A stretch of 64,000 bases of DNA from Branchinecta lynchi (Eukaryota > Arthropoda > Branchiopoda > Anostraca > Branchinectidae): positions 4,750,561 to 4,814,560 of the forward strand of contig JAKZAP010000003.1 of the NCBI GenBank assembly GCA_023053575.1, written 5' to 3'. Position 1 is the first letter of the stretch. Each line of letters starts with the position of its first letter. The notes beneath the pieces are model-generated. The model was not told the DNA's origin. It did no database searches and was given only the letters and a program-made list of their open reading frames with translations. Shown here piece after piece: positions 10,367 to 22,581 of the stretch. The position numbers were made by a program, and so were the translations under genes.

Positions 10367-11980
10367 ATCAGAACGATTCTGCCAAAAGCTTCAGCGATGA
10401 ATTATTCGTTAGCCCGGAAATTCGGTTCGAAGATACAAAATACTTTACCTTGAAATGAAATCACAGAAGGCGGAAATCATCAGACCCTTGGGTGGCGGGA
10501 TCCAGCCAGGTGAGGATGGCAACGAAGAAGGTCTGGGGTTATTTCATCCTGAAAGAAAAACGTCTTTTTCCCGAGGTAGGACAACTACGATGACAAGTGG
10601 AATCAAGGAAGTCTCGTTGGACCACTCAGGTGACACTTACTAATCAAATAGCCTTTGTCACTCACTCATTCAATCGCATAGTTGCACTCAAACGCCCAGT
10701 AGTAGTGAAAGGACACGTCGTTCTTATGATACTAATTCATTCTACTTTCCATTCATTGTCGTCCCCGAGATTCTAGACACGTTTCCCATCCAAGGCAAGT
10801 GACATGGAAAAAAAATAAAAACGCTGCAAGGACAGTTAAGTCTTAAAGTCGTGAACTATCTCAGAAAATCTTGGCAGAAACACTATGTAGTGCGAGGGGT
10901 CCTTTAAATGATTTGTCGGAAGGAATGTGTTAAACGTAGGAATCTCTGCCCGATTTGGAATGCTGTAATCTTTTATTTACATCAGATTTTGCCTCTTGAC
11001 TGTCAGGACAGCAGGGAAGTTTAATTTTTAACATTCTCGCAGCAACATTTGAGGTTGTGTAAAAACGAGGTCAGGTACAGGAGGCGGAACTGATTCCGGT
11101 GTAACACTGATTCCGAACTAGGCCTAAAAGACTGCAGAACACTAAATTTATGTTACCTACATATCAATATGAAATTTTTTCTTGTTATTGTATCCTGTTT
11201 ACCTCGGCAAATCTTTTCTTGTCGATTCTAATAGAGCCGTAACCTCGGATGACACGGATACCAAATATACCACAGATTCAGGGGAACGGTCCGGTCTTTG
11301 TGTTTTGGATCGGCACGCAGGTTCGGTCAAATAGCGAAGGTATGCGAGTACAGAAGAAGAAGAGGAAAATTTTCTCTTTAATTTGGTATACTTTTTGACA
11401 AATTTAAATTAAAGTAAGTGTAGTACATGTAATGAAGAGTTAAAAAAAGGGAATTCTGAATTACGCCGGAATCAGTTCTGGAGCCTGTACCAGGGGTGGG
11501 GTACAAGGGGTGGGGTTGAGATTGTATACAATCTCAAATCTGCAAAGCCTTCATTAGAACTTGAACAGAAACCTATGAAGCCTGGTCAAAATATGAAAAC
11601 CTACAATGAAAACATTATCATAAACCTGGTCAATATCTGTACAGGAGTTTAATAAGCTGGGCCTTGGCCTAAAGGCCCTATAAGTATAAGTATAATTTCT
11701 ATGCAAGCAGTTGGTAGCCTATTACTTCAGCTTAGGCATGACTCATGTACCCCACATTCTTCATCATTCCACAGCAAAACAGACAAATCAAATGCGTATC
11801 ACATTTATATCATATCTCACCATGACTGAAACTTTCAAATTCGATTCCAGTATTTAGAATCCAAAGTATCCTTTTCAGCTTTCAGACTTTTCCACTATGT
11901 TCTTTTCTTCTCGGCGTTCCTTTTCTTCCGCGATCGAAAAAAAGCCAAAAATTGACGCTAGGTAGCACGGCAGTAGGTGC
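10367..11980. other. No gene recognised
   Basis: Intronic (XDH intron 1). I see no exon, RT motif or clear repeat terminus. Confidence 0.4.
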
Positions 11981-11984
11981 TAGT

Positions 11985-12260
11985 ATTCCGTTTTCGGAGC
12001 GCAACTCTCCGTCAGAAAGTCACATACGGCTGATGAAAACATATCGGTCAAGGATACCCCGAACTCGGTGTGTCATAAACCGTAATCGAAGTGGCGATGC
12101 TTTAGGTGTATCATAAACCTAAATCGGATTAGAGGACTCCGACGGACAGAGTTTCCCTGTCGCTTCGGAATCGGTTTACAGTAAACCGAAAGACGAGTGG
12201 GAGGCAAACACTTTTTTTCCGGTCAGTTAGGCCCCTGAGTCGGAGTGCCAACAAAAAGCG
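11985..12260. repeat. R5 repeat, second block
   Basis: Shares CGGTTTACAGTAAACCGA and AAACCGTAATCGAAGTGGCG with the block at 8390-8700. Confidence 0.45.
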
Positions 12261-12571
12261 CTCTTCGAAAACGGATTTCGTTTTTACAGTGTTGACGAGA
12301 ACCCTTGCCAATAATGGCCAAAATACCGCTGAAGAAAATCTTAGCTGGCTTGTCCGTTTGGTTATGGAGACATCCCATAGCACTTTGTTCTGCAATGGTC
12401 CTCCTAGTTTATTTCCTCCCTCTGCCACCTACTTTATATATCATTTCGGTTTTCACCACCATCATTTATTTCCCGGCATCGTGACATAGGTCACTCGGTC
12501 TTTATCGCCCAGCTCCAGCTAGCAGCTAAGCTAATCCAAGGTCAGGCTTTGATGCATTTCGTTCAAAGTGT

Positions 12572-13555
12572 TCTGGGATCCCAAAACGTAAGTGGATACC
12601 TATGGCATCGCAAAAGTTTTCCGCCCGTCCATCAGCACGATAACTCTCGAAGGGAATGAGATATTTTGATGAAGCCAGGTACGAAGATTCTTTGGATCAA
12701 GCGAAAAGTCGAGTTCGTAGATGGGCTCTGTAGCTCCACATTTAGGGGAGGGGGTTCAAATTAAGTAGCAAACAAACTATTTTTAAATAGCTAATGAGAT
12801 AGTCGATTACGGGGTAAGAAGGCATTCTGAACACGATTATGAAAACCAATTCCTCGCCGGGCACGTAGTTAGCCTGGAATCCGGCCAAAACCGAAAAGTT
12901 ATTAAAAGTAAAAGTTTTATTTGAAGTTGATTAGACGTTCGATTTAGGGATAAGAAGACCTGCTGAAGATTTATGAGAAAATTTATTTTCCACCCGGACA
13001 AGTAGTTCACCCGGAGTCCGACCAAAACCGGAAAATTTGTTAAATGCAAAGTTTTATTTTAAGTTGATTAGATGTCCAATTAAGGGGCAAGAAGAGATAC
13101 TGAATCCATATGTGACAATCACTTTTTACCCGAACATATAGTTCGCCCGTTTCCTGCTGAAACCGGAAACTTGTTGGAAGGTGAAGCTTTATTTGAAGTT
13201 GATTAGATATTCGAACTAGGGGTAAGGAGATACGCTGAATCAGTTTTTGAGCTTTATTTTTTTGCAAGGACAAGCAGTTCGTCCGGAATTCGGCCAAAAC
13301 CGGAAATTTGGCAGAAGTAAGGCAGGAAGTTTCAATCAGTTTCTTCAGAACAGATACCACTTATAGGGGTGAACATACATACTGAATCCATATCTGAACT
13401 TGATTTTCTCAGACGATTAACTATTTGAAATTAAGCTGTTTCCAAATTTTAACAGTAAACATGTTCAACGAGTCCGGCGAAGACTGAATCTGGCGACGAC
13501 AAGACCCAATTGTTAGCTTCAAATATACATTTTGGGGATCCCATCGAAACCTTTG
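12572..13555 (-). mobile_element. R4 element, copy 1
   Basis: Bounded by GGGATCCC at 12575 and 13534. The interior has about 150-bp tandem units, each with CCGGAATTCGGCCAAAACCGG-like and GTTGATTAGATGTTCGA-like segments. The outer end carries a CGTAAGTGGATACCTATGGC terminus. The non-coding tandem core between defined ends resembles pearl- or DINE-like non-autonomous elements. Confidence 0.55.
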
Positions 13556-13734
13556 GTCTTGTTGGCTTAGGAATGAGACCGTAGCCAGAAGAGTTCTGTT
13601 TCACCTTCACTCGATCCCGAGCAGGACCTCTCTTTTATGTCAACCTTATGGTAAGGATCAGCTATATATTTAGTGCTATATTATTTATTTCAATGGTCTG
13701 TCAGCGGATCATCAATCATCATCATCTTTTGGAG

Positions 13735-14466
13735 TTCAATGCTGCGAAGTGTAAAGTACTTCACCTTGGACCTAAGAACCCTCAACATACGTACACCATG
13801 TCGAATGGATCCAAAAACCAGATTGACCTAGAAAGTGTGGAGGAGGAAAGGGACCTGGGTGTCACAATTGACAACCAGTTTAAATTTCATCCCCACACTC
13901 GCCACCAAGTTGCTAAAGGAAACAGAGCACTTGGACTTGTCAAAAGGACCATCACCTCTAGGAAGCCTGTGATCATTAAGAAGCTTTATACTTCGCTTGT
14001 GAGACCCCACCTTGAGTACGGCATGATTGTTGCATCACCCCACCACAAAATGGATGCCAAAGCCCTAGAGGGAGTGCAAAGAAGAGCCACTAAGATGTCA
14101 CCACAATTAAAAGCCCTAGAATACCACGAACGGTTGAGGGTAGTGAAGCTTCCCAGCCTCTCGTATCGACGTAAACGCGGCGACGTCCTGATGGTAAAAA
14201 AGCTGTTAGACTCCGACATTATTCCTGGGGTATTCGAGAGCTCCCAATCAAAGTCGACGAGAGGCCATTCCAAGAAGCTCCAACTGACCAGCTGTAAACG
14301 ACGCGAGCGGCACAGTTTTTTCTCTGTACGTAGTGTTCCACTCTGGAAAAGCCTTTCCGAAAAAACTATCAACACTGCTACCCTGGATGGCTTCAAGAAA
14401 GGCGTGGACGAGGACTGGCGAAATGCTGAATGTCGGCTGCACTGGGATTCCAGTGAGCCGATGTGA
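13735..14466 (+). pseudogene. LINE-B reverse transcriptase C-terminal ORF
   Basis: About 244 codons of a non-LTR (CR1/jockey-like) protein downstream of the catalytic YADD box. It starts in the post-catalytic strand (LEFNAAKCKVLHLG), continues with ERDLGVTID, then RPHLEYGMIVASP and ALEGVQRRATKM, and ends with GFKKGVDEDW. The open frame extends back to 13648, but similarity begins near 13735, so the 5' end is truncated. Direct repeats of GTGAGCCGATGTNACAACAA follow the stop. It lies in XDH intron 1, antisense to that gene. Confidence 0.8.
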
Positions 14467-14614
14467 CAACAAGATTTATCAACCAATCAATGCCGGCTAC
14501 ACTGGAGTGCCAGTGAGCCGATGTTACAACAACGATCTGACAATCAAGCCGCCAACCAGCGAGAGACTCTACAGGAGGCTAACACCACCTTATCTCGCTG
14601 GAAGTGCGATTTAA

Positions 14615-16092
14615 GGTAATTTAAGGAAGGAAGGAAGGAATTTATTTCTTCAACATTTCTACAACATATTGAACATATACTTAAACCAATAGCCCGTCTC
14701 AATATGTGACAACAGGTCACCTGTGCAAGACGGACATCAAATTATCAAAATCTATTGATCAATTTTTTTTTTTTTTTTTCTATACGCTTAGTGAGACTTT
14801 AACTCACTCCAAATCAGCTTTCCTCACTCAAACACCCCTATCCTACCCAATTCCCATTCCCCTCCCGAATCCTGCCCCAACCTTCATTAAACAACCAACT
14901 CAATTACCCAACAAATATTTTTTTAATCTGTTCTTAAACAATAAATGATTATCAGACTCCCTAATGCTTGCCGGTAGATTATTCCAAACATTCACACCAC
15001 TATTTCTAATTATAAATGACGCTCTACTACTCTTACGCGACTCACTAACAAGCCTATCATTATTCCGCGTATCATAATCATGGTAATCTGAATTCACACT
15101 AAAAAAATTACTAAAATACGAAGGAGAAAATTTATTTAATACACTGTACACAAAATTACCAATTTGCTGATCTCTTACATGTTTAACTTTCAACACATTA
15201 AAATCTCGATAACAATCTTCTGTATGGCGACAATTTTTTAACTCACCCAAAACACGGAGAGCTTTATTTTGCAGAATTTCAACACGTTTAAAATTAGAGT
15301 TAAAGTTACTGGCATACAGAGAACATCCATATATTAAATATGGATGAACAATTGAAAAATAAATGTCTCTTAATGCTATTACCGGTAAAATATTTTTGAA
15401 TCGACGCATTACACCCACGCCTCTCGCCATTTTTGTTGCAATAATGTCACTGTGTTTTTTCCAATTAAAATTTACATCAAGATTGAAACCAAGATATTTA
15501 CAAGCATAAACTTGGTTAACCGGGGAATTTCCAAGTAAAATGTGTTGTTGATCATTTATAATTCGTTCAAGTCTACTAAATATCATATAATTGGTTTTCG
15601 ACGGATTCACTGCAATAAAACTCGACTTCATAAAAATTGATAGGTTCACAAGTGCTGCATTAGCTTTACAAATTAGCTCACTCAATGATCTAGCGGCTAC
15701 AGTAAGTGCTGTGTCATCAGCAAATGCTGTGACTAACGTATCTGGTAAGTAGAAACGGAGTGTGTCCACGTACACTAGAAATAGAAGCGGACCAAGCACT
15801 GAGCCTTGGGGCACTCCACACTTGACTTCATGAGCCTTTCCTATTACACTGTCAACAACAACTCTGATTGACCTACCATGTAGGTATGAGTGGAACCACT
15901 CAAGTGGCTTGCCGCGTACTCCTAGAGCCAATAGTCTCTTCATTAGCAGTTCAAAGTCGACAGTATCGAACGCTTTTTTAAGATCAATAAAGACCGTAAG
16001 GGGTATAAGTCCTTTTTCAAACGACGAGTTGACAATGTCTATCAGATGGTGCATCGCATGTGAAGTTGAATGTTTTTTTCGAAAACCGAGGT
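14615..16092 (-). mobile_element. LINE-C, 5'-truncated non-LTR retrotransposon
   Basis: A minus-strand element whose 3' end is a (TTCC)n tail at 14615-14640. It carries a 3' UTR with TAAACAATAAATGA and one uninterrupted RT-domain ORF. Its 5' end stops inside the RT at GFRKKHSTSHAM. A GGTAA-rich microsatellite follows at 16092-16140. Confidence 0.75.
14939..16092 (-). CDS. LINE-C reverse transcriptase (partial)
   Basis: About 384 codons with non-LTR RT motifs in order: FIDLKKAFDTVD (box A), GVPQGSVLGPLLFLVYVD (box B), AFADDTALT (catalytic YXDD equivalent), then NPSKTNYMIF and the thumb region through KYLGFNLD. The C-terminus has the LNRAxLR-like segment VEILQNKALRVLG and ends NNHLLFKNRLKKYLLGN-like. 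The reading frame has no stops, so insertion was recent, but the endonuclease and N-terminal RT are missing. Coding continues upstream of the first ATG at 16054, so that ATG is not the native start. Confidence 0.85.
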
Positions 16093-16140
16093 AAACTAAG
16101 GTAAGCTAAGGTAAGGTAAGGTAAACTAACTGTTAAGGTA

Positions 16141-16985
16141 ATGCCCCATCTCGGCTAGTAGGCCCATGGGCTTGACTAGATATGTGAATTCTAGCTTCGT
16201 TAGGACGTGTGAACCAAATTGATTAGGGATTTCTTGATTGACTGCGGCTGAACTATACTACTCCCTGAGGCTTTCCTTTGTCTCTAATGTCCGGTTTCCT
16301 GACTGGTCCTGGGGATGTAGTGGGCACCTACGGTGTCAGAAAGTCTTCAGCCCACACCCCAAAAACCTTAGCTTCACTAAATCTGGCTGTTACCATCCAT
16401 CCACCTGGCTGTTACCATACCATTATCTCCCTATCTCTGTACTATGACTATGCAGAGTCGAGAATTTCCCCGTACCTTTTCCGCTGTGAACGAGCGGAGG
16501 TAAGTAGCTTCACGCCACATCACATTTCGTTACCTCTACAACTAACTACATTGCTGTGAAACCACCTTGAGGAAAAGTAGAAGACAAAGCTGATTGGTTC
16601 TTTGGGCACGCTCAAGAGCAGGTCAGCGCGCGGAGTACGCCTTCTGCATTTTCTTTCACAGCTATGTGCAACGGCGAAGAGGGAAGTAGAGTAGGCTGGT
16701 AAAAAGCTACAGCAAATTCCTCTAGGTCCGCTCAGTTTTGTCGGGGTATTTATAGTCGCTGCATGGTACCAAAGGCAGAGGTTCTATCTCTATTTGTTCT
16801 TGCTATTTCCATCCTCTCAACAAAGGTATCAGAAGAGAGACCTGAAATCTCGCCTTCCACACGCCCATCCTGTCGAAAGTTTTTGGTAATTTTTATATAA
16901 ACTGATGAGGTTGGTGACAATAAATAAATAAATAAGACGGGTGGAGATAAGGAGAGATTTAAGCATGTTACTCCAAAGGGCCTTT
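16141..16985. other. No gene recognised
   Basis: Intronic sequence of XDH intron 1. Short open frames here show no domain. Confidence 0.4.
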
Positions 16986-16989
16986 TTAC

Positions 16990-17270
16990 CGTAATCATGT
17001 TCATATTGTGGGGTCCCAAAACGTAGGTGAAGGGATACCTATGACTTCGGAAAGTTGTCCGTTTGTCCGTATGTCAGCAGGATAATTCTCGAAGGGGTAG
17101 AGCTATTACAGGTAAAGTTCGTAGATAAGCCCTGTAGCCCTATTTGACGGTGCAAAACGGATAAGTTAGCTACACTTTAATAGAGCTATATTTCCTATAT
17201 TTAGGGTGGGGAGGGGGTTTCAAATTAAGGATTCAAAGTAACGGGTTTCAAATTAACTCGTCTTTTTATT
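16990..17270 (-). mobile_element. R4 element, fragment
   Basis: The terminal GGGTCCCAAAACGTAGGTG and CATAGGTATCC-type end match R4 copy 1. An R2 arm is inserted at 17146-17205. Confidence 0.5.
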
Positions 17271-17525
17271 CCAAATGTCCGTCAAATTAAAGCTGGAATA
17301 TTGCAACCTTTGTTTACAGTTATCTATTAGAAGATTCACTACCTGCTGACTCTCTTCTATCCGAACCAGCAATTTCATGATTATACGGCGGCTAACCTTT
17401 CTACCAATCGATATCCTTGTACTAGATCATCATAAAGATACGGCCTGTCAATGGGTGGGATATAGAATTCATTTCCCTTCTGTGTTCCTCGGAAACATTA
17501 ACTAGAGTTCACTAAAAGATGTAAA

Positions 17526-17829
17526 CCCGATGAAAAATTTCTAGCCTGCGTAGTAGTATTGTAGTAGTACGAAAACATTGCATGTAATACTATGTAATAG
17601 CAAAGAATACTATCATTTAATGTGCCTCAAACTGGTCCAGTGTTATGTAGTAGTATCTAGTAGCATCCTGTCTTGCCATAGTAGCATCCAGTCTTGTTAA
17701 TAGTAGCATATAGTAGTATGCAGTAACACGGTAGCCTTGAAGTAGAAGCATGTAGTAGTATCGTTAGTACTACATGCAACTTTTTCGTACTACTTCATAG
17801 TACTATTTTGAGATAAATTTTTCATCGGG
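17526..17829 (+). mobile_element. R1 MITE, copy 4
   Basis: A 304-bp full-length copy with both CCCGATGAAAAATTT-type ends, flanked by AA on both sides. It lies 170 bp downstream of the XDH exon 1 donor. Confidence 0.8.
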
Positions 17830-17998
17830 AAGGTCCCTTAAACAGAAGAATAGGTAAACTTTGATTTTTTTTTAAATTAAAATACATGAGGGATTCTGAA
17901 AAGGTCGAAGAATCGACATGATCTCGATTCTTTATATAATTTAAAAAGCTACGATGCAGATATCTGAAGAGGAAAAACAAAATAACAGCATTCATTAC

Positions 17999-18085
17999 CT
18001 TTTTGCCGTTGACGAAGAAGATGAGATCCTTACTCGGACTGCTCACTGACGATTTGTCTCCGAGAAAACAAGGCTTAACAGTCAT
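17999..18085 (-). CDS. XDH: Xanthine dehydrogenase-type gene, exon 1 (start)
   Basis: Twenty-nine codons from ATG at 18085 to the donor AAG/GTAATG at 17998. They end in DLIFFVNGKK, the first beta-strand of the N-terminal ferredoxin-like domain of XDH and aldehyde oxidase. A short polar leader before this strand is normal in the family, and no in-frame upstream ATG is needed. Phase 0 matches exon 2. The next exon is 10.4 kb away, so intron 1 has been expanded by LINEs and R2, R3, R4 and R5 repeats. I see no convincing TATA box immediately upstream. Confidence 0.82.
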
Positions 18086-18647
18086 CCTTTATAGAACTTT
18101 CTGGAAGAAAACACTACAATTCACACTACGAAAGTATATACACAGCAGAGGTGTGCTTCTTTTAATTGAACATTAACTAACTTTCAATATCTGGTAGTTT
18201 TCCGGGTTATTATCATTCGATTCTATTATTTTCGTTTCATTGCCCGGTGTAATAAGAAAATTAGCTCCCTCTCGTCATTTTCGCCATACAAGAGATGGTT
18301 ACAATTTTCTGACGCTGGGGAGCATCACAAGTGACAATAGTTGCATTTTTGCAAATACAATGTTCTAAAGTCGTTTTAGCGGTTTCAGCGGTATCTGATA
18401 CCACGCTAAAAGCCTTTTTTCAGTTACCATGTTATTTGAAAAAAAATATCTCGCTTTCATCAGCACCAACACAAAATCCTAGGTTTTTGTCAAATTGGAC
18501 TGAAAGAAGTTTGGTACTCGTGGTGTGCTTGGATTTAACCATTCTGTGACTTTTGCAAAGCACCCACATGATTAGACACCATGATAACCGCAAAAACGAA
18601 AAAAATGCAAATCCAGTTAATGTGGTATCAGATACCATAGTATCTTC

Positions 18648-19659
18648 AACAAGAGCTGGAAGCTCATATGGCCCTTGCAAGGCTGTGTCAGATGGAAGTG
18701 ACGATCAAAAGTATTTTTTTCCCCTTTTTCCGTTCCCCTTTTTCCGATGCGCCAAATTTGCTAGGCTGGGTAGGAGGATGGAAGTGATGGTAATTTTTTT
18801 TTTTTTACTTTTCGTTTGAGATGCGCACTTTAAGGGTGCAAAAAATTAATTTCCAAGCAAAACCCTTGAGGCAAAAGGATCCCTCCGACTCCCCCCCCCC
18901 AGATTCGTCGGATCCGGTCTGGACTTGAAATGAGGCGTCTGAGACACGAGATCTTTCGAGATATCAAGTTTCATTAAGATCCGATCACCCGTTCGAAAGT
19001 TATGCATGTCCCTATTTTCCGGATTTCACCACCTCCCCTTCCCCCACGATGGTCGTATTGGGCAAGTGACTATTTCCAGGTTAATTTGGCCGGGTCCCTG
19101 ATATGCTTGCCAAGTTTTATCGTCCTAGCCCACCTTGAAGTACAAATAGGGATCGCCGGAATTCCGGAACCCCCTCCAACTCCCCCCACAGTGTCCGAAT
19201 CCGGTCCAGTTCTGTCAGTGATGTATTTAGAGCTTGTGCTTGTTCTTACCACCAAGTTTCCTCCCGACTGCTTCACTCTGAGAGTTTCACATAATTTCCG
19301 GTTCCCCCCCCCCTCACCCCCCCCCCCCAGATTCATTGGATCTTGTTCGGACCTGAAATAAGATATCTGAGACACGAGATCTTTTCAGATATTAAGTTTC
19401 ATTATGATCCGATCACCCGTTCGAAAGTTATGCATGTCCCTATTTTAAGGATTCCACCACCTCCCCCTTCCCCCACGATGGTCGGATCGGGCAAGTGACT
19501 ATTTCCAAGTTATTTTGGTCGGGTCCCTGCTATGCCTGCCAAGTTTCATCATCCTAGCGTATCTGGAAGTACCATAACTCGCTAACACCGGACTAACCGA
19601 CCGACCGACGGAAATGTGATCGGTATATGGCACTTGGCCGGAAGGCAAGTGCTATAAAA
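18648..19659 (+). mobile_element. R3 element, copy b
   Basis: Opens with AACAAGAGCTGGAAGCTCATATGGC and closes with the terminal hairpin TATGGCACTTG ... CAAGTGCTATAAAAA. The interior repeats the AAGTTTCATTNNGATCCGATCACCCGTTCG and TCCGGATTNCACC modules between poly-C tracts. No coding function is evident; open frames on both strands are repeat-driven. Confidence 0.65.
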
Positions 19660-19939
19660 ACGTAACTAATAAATACCAGCTCAGCAGACATTCCTGTCAT
19701 AATGGTATTCTTGATAATGGTGCCACAAGTCCGCACTGTTATTATTTTCGTTCCAGAAAAAGTAGTAGCTAAAGTAAAGAGTTGGCTCCCCCTCTTATCA
19801 TTGGTCGTAATAATAAAGAGCCAACAGACTCATTAGTAGCGTTTTGGTCGAATTTGAAGTTACCTTCAACCTCAAAGTTCTTTGTTAATTACCTTGGTCA
19901 CCGGTCACAGCTTCTTCGTCCTTCAAACTCTGACCGTCG

Positions 19940-20311
19940 CAGGGGCGGATCCAGAGGGGGGGCGAGGGGGGCGATCGCCCCCCCTAGATTGGCTGTAATT
20001 TTTTGTTTTGTTTTACTGCACTTACGGAAGTCTGCATTAACGCATGTTCTAACTACTGTAACTAGACTGTAAAATCTTTTTACAAGTGGAGCCAGGAGCT
20101 TGAATTTTTCTTGTAAACAGTTGTCAGTTGATCAATTACAGTTTTTACCATTATTGTAATATATGAAAACCACATTTTCGTTAATTAAGAGACCGACAGT
20201 GACACTTAAAACGCGAAAAAAATCAGCCTTGTGGCCGACAAAAAGGACACTACCCCCACTCTTTTCGGTAAGAATCGCCCCCCCTAGAACGGAAGGCTGG
20301 ATCCGCCCCTG
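19940..20311. mobile_element. Non-autonomous hAT element (MITE)
   Basis: A 372-bp element with perfect 15-bp inverted ends (CAGGGGCGGATCCAG / CTGGATCCGCCCCTG). It is flanked by an exact 8-bp duplication GACCGTCG at 19932-19939 and 20312-20319. The 8-bp duplication and CAGGGG-type ends are hallmarks of hAT. There is no transposase ORF. Confidence 0.92.
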
Positions 20312-20319
20312 GACCGTCG

Positions 20320-21790
20320 CTATCGCCGGAGTCGTAAAAACGCTAATTAAGCAAACGGTGAACTTCGACGGCGTTTGAAAACGGAATTAAGCAATCGGCT
20401 ACAAAACTTCGACCAAAAACGCAACTATTCTGGTGTTCAAGGAGCTATCAACTGTTTACTTTGACTCGCTGGTAGTTAAGTTATGTTACATCAAGCTGAT
20501 CTAAAGGGCACCGTTCAAAGTTACCTAACGTTCAAAAAAGCATACCTCTACTGTTTATTGACGTAAGTGGCAATTTTGAACGGAAACTGACAAAAATCTG
20601 TGCTCGGTATTCCAAGACTGATGTCCTCTGCGAAAGAACGCAGGCGTGCAGAATCAATAATATCTAATTACTATTTTCTTCAGGACACGACGACATAAAT
20701 ATTCATCACAGACTAAAATGGTTCATGCAAAAAAGGTAAGCAATCGGGTCGTCAAAATACACTTTTAAATAGAATCAGGCTGTTAGGCAGTTGTTGCGGG
20801 GGGCCGTGGAATTCGTTTAGAATAACAAGTTCGTTGTTCTAGCTTGAACCTGAAGAGAACCCCTGCTTAGAAGGGCCGAAATACCGCTAGAAAAAAGACC
20901 GTCTGACTTATGCGTTTACCGCAGTCAAGTATGATTCACAGTTAGCTTGGGCTGAAGGAATGATTATTCCCTGCACTGTCAGAGGCTTGGTAACATAAGG
21001 ATGCGCTATTTCAACAATTTGGATGCTATCTACAAGTGCTAGAGAATGTTAAGATCTGTTTAGTACTGCAAACCTTGTTTAGTGGTCTCTTATACGACAA
21101 TACAAGGATCGTAACACAATTTTTTTGCAACATTAACAGATAGTGTGTTTAAGCTATCAGTTAAAACTGCGCATCCTTTTGCTAGATGTTATGAAACTTG
21201 TGACTAGTGCTGCACCTACCCACTTATTCTAACTTCGGATGAATGTTAGGGAAGGAATGATTGTCTGATACACTTTTTGCTGGAAAGTATAACCTAACAG
21301 TTCTGGTGTGGGGGTCTATTAGGACAACCCAAAATATTTGCAGGGTTCTGGAAAGACTGAACGTCTGCTAGACCCGATTGTCTGTATTAGAAAGATCAAA
21401 GACAGACAGACAGACACACTTTACGAATTCATTAAAGACACAATTGTCTGTTTTAGAAGATAACATTCCTCTTTGAGATCCGACTGAAAGGCGGATAGAC
21501 AGACAGATGGATGAATAAACTTTACGAAGTCATGCTGCACTGTTGGCAAAGTAATTACAAGCATTTTGGCGGGCAAGACATGCATTTCGTAGCACAGGCG
21601 AGCTCTTTTCACCTATTTCAAAGAACATGAAAATTAGTTTATATATGTATATATTCTTTACAATCCGTTATTTCCGACATTTTTAGCAAGCAATTAAGGT
21701 ACCAAAAATTATGTTATTTGTTCAGTACGGGTTCAACTAGGGCACTCACAAACATACAAAACAACAATAACAGACAAATCAATAAAGAAA
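20320..21790. other. No gene recognised
   Basis: Contains a partial R2 arm at about 20835-20945 (TTGAACCTGAAGAGAACCCC ... GGGCTGAAGG) and short GACAGACAGACAGA microsatellites at 21400 and 21495. Otherwise nothing is identifiable. Confidence 0.4.
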
Positions 21791-21793
21791 CAG

Positions 21794-22572
21794 AACAAGA
21801 GCTAGAAGCTCATGTGGCATTTGCATGGCTGGGCCAAAGGATGAAAGTAGGAATTACCACATTCGTGGGTTTGTCTTGATCTTTTCTACGCAAAACCTTC
21901 GGGATAAGAAAGATCATGGGCCCTGGAAATCCTGAGAATGTATCTTTTGGTAAAAAGTATTTTTTCACTGTGGTTCAGATGCGCACTGTAAGGTGGTTCT
22001 AAGTTCATTTCTAAGCAAAACTGTCCAGGCAAAGTACTTTAAGGGATGTTCGGATCCGAGAAATGACAATTTTTAAGCCAATCTTGTCGAGTCGCTAATT
22101 TTCAGACAAGTTCCATCATCCTAGCACATCTGGAAGTACCTTAACTCGCGATCACTGGAATTCCGGAACCCACTCCAACTCCCCCCACAGTGCCCAAATC
22201 CGGTCCGGTTGTATCACTGATGTACCTAGTTCTTGTGCTTGTTCTTCCCGATCGCTCCATTCTAAACGTTTCACAAGGTTCCCCGGTCCCCCCCCCCCCC
22301 CCCCACAGTCATCGGATCCGGTCCGGACTCGAAAAGTGACACCAGCCATTCCATAGTTACTCATATCTCAAGATTCCGGATTCCCCCTCCCACCACTCCC
22401 CTCACGGTGGTCAGATCGAGGAACTGACTATTTCAAATTATTTGGTCGGGTCCGTGACATGCCTGACAAGATCCTTTCACTTCTGGAAGTACCCTAACTC
22501 GACAACAGTGGACAGACCGACCGAAAACTCATCGATATATGGCACTTGACAGAAGTTGCAAATACCATAAAA
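21794..22572 (+). mobile_element. R3 element, copy c
   Basis: Opens with ACAAGAGCTAGAAGCTCATG and closes with GATATATGGCACTTGACAGA ... CATAAAA. The 3' hairpin is degenerate. Confidence 0.6.
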
Positions 22573-22581
22573 TCACAAATA

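Larger units (their letters stand above)
8298..12362. mobile_element. Possible 4-kb composite with R2-type inverted ends
   Basis: The left end near 8303 (CGGATAAGTCAGCTAAGATT) and the inverse right end near 12325-12357 match at about 80 percent over 40 bp. Related GTTTACAGTAAACCGA-containing repeats lie just inside both ends. An R3 copy is nested in the middle. No ORF encodes a transposase. It lies wholly within XDH intron 1. Confidence 0.35.

Noticed and set aside
13986..14486. Minus-strand 166-codon ORF
   Set aside because: It is the antisense shadow of the LINE-B C-terminal ORF, which has recognisable non-LTR motifs.
19070..19375. Gly-rich or Pro-rich open frames in R3 copies
   Set aside because: They come from CCCCCCTCC tracts and occur on both strands. 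There is no conserved product or start context.
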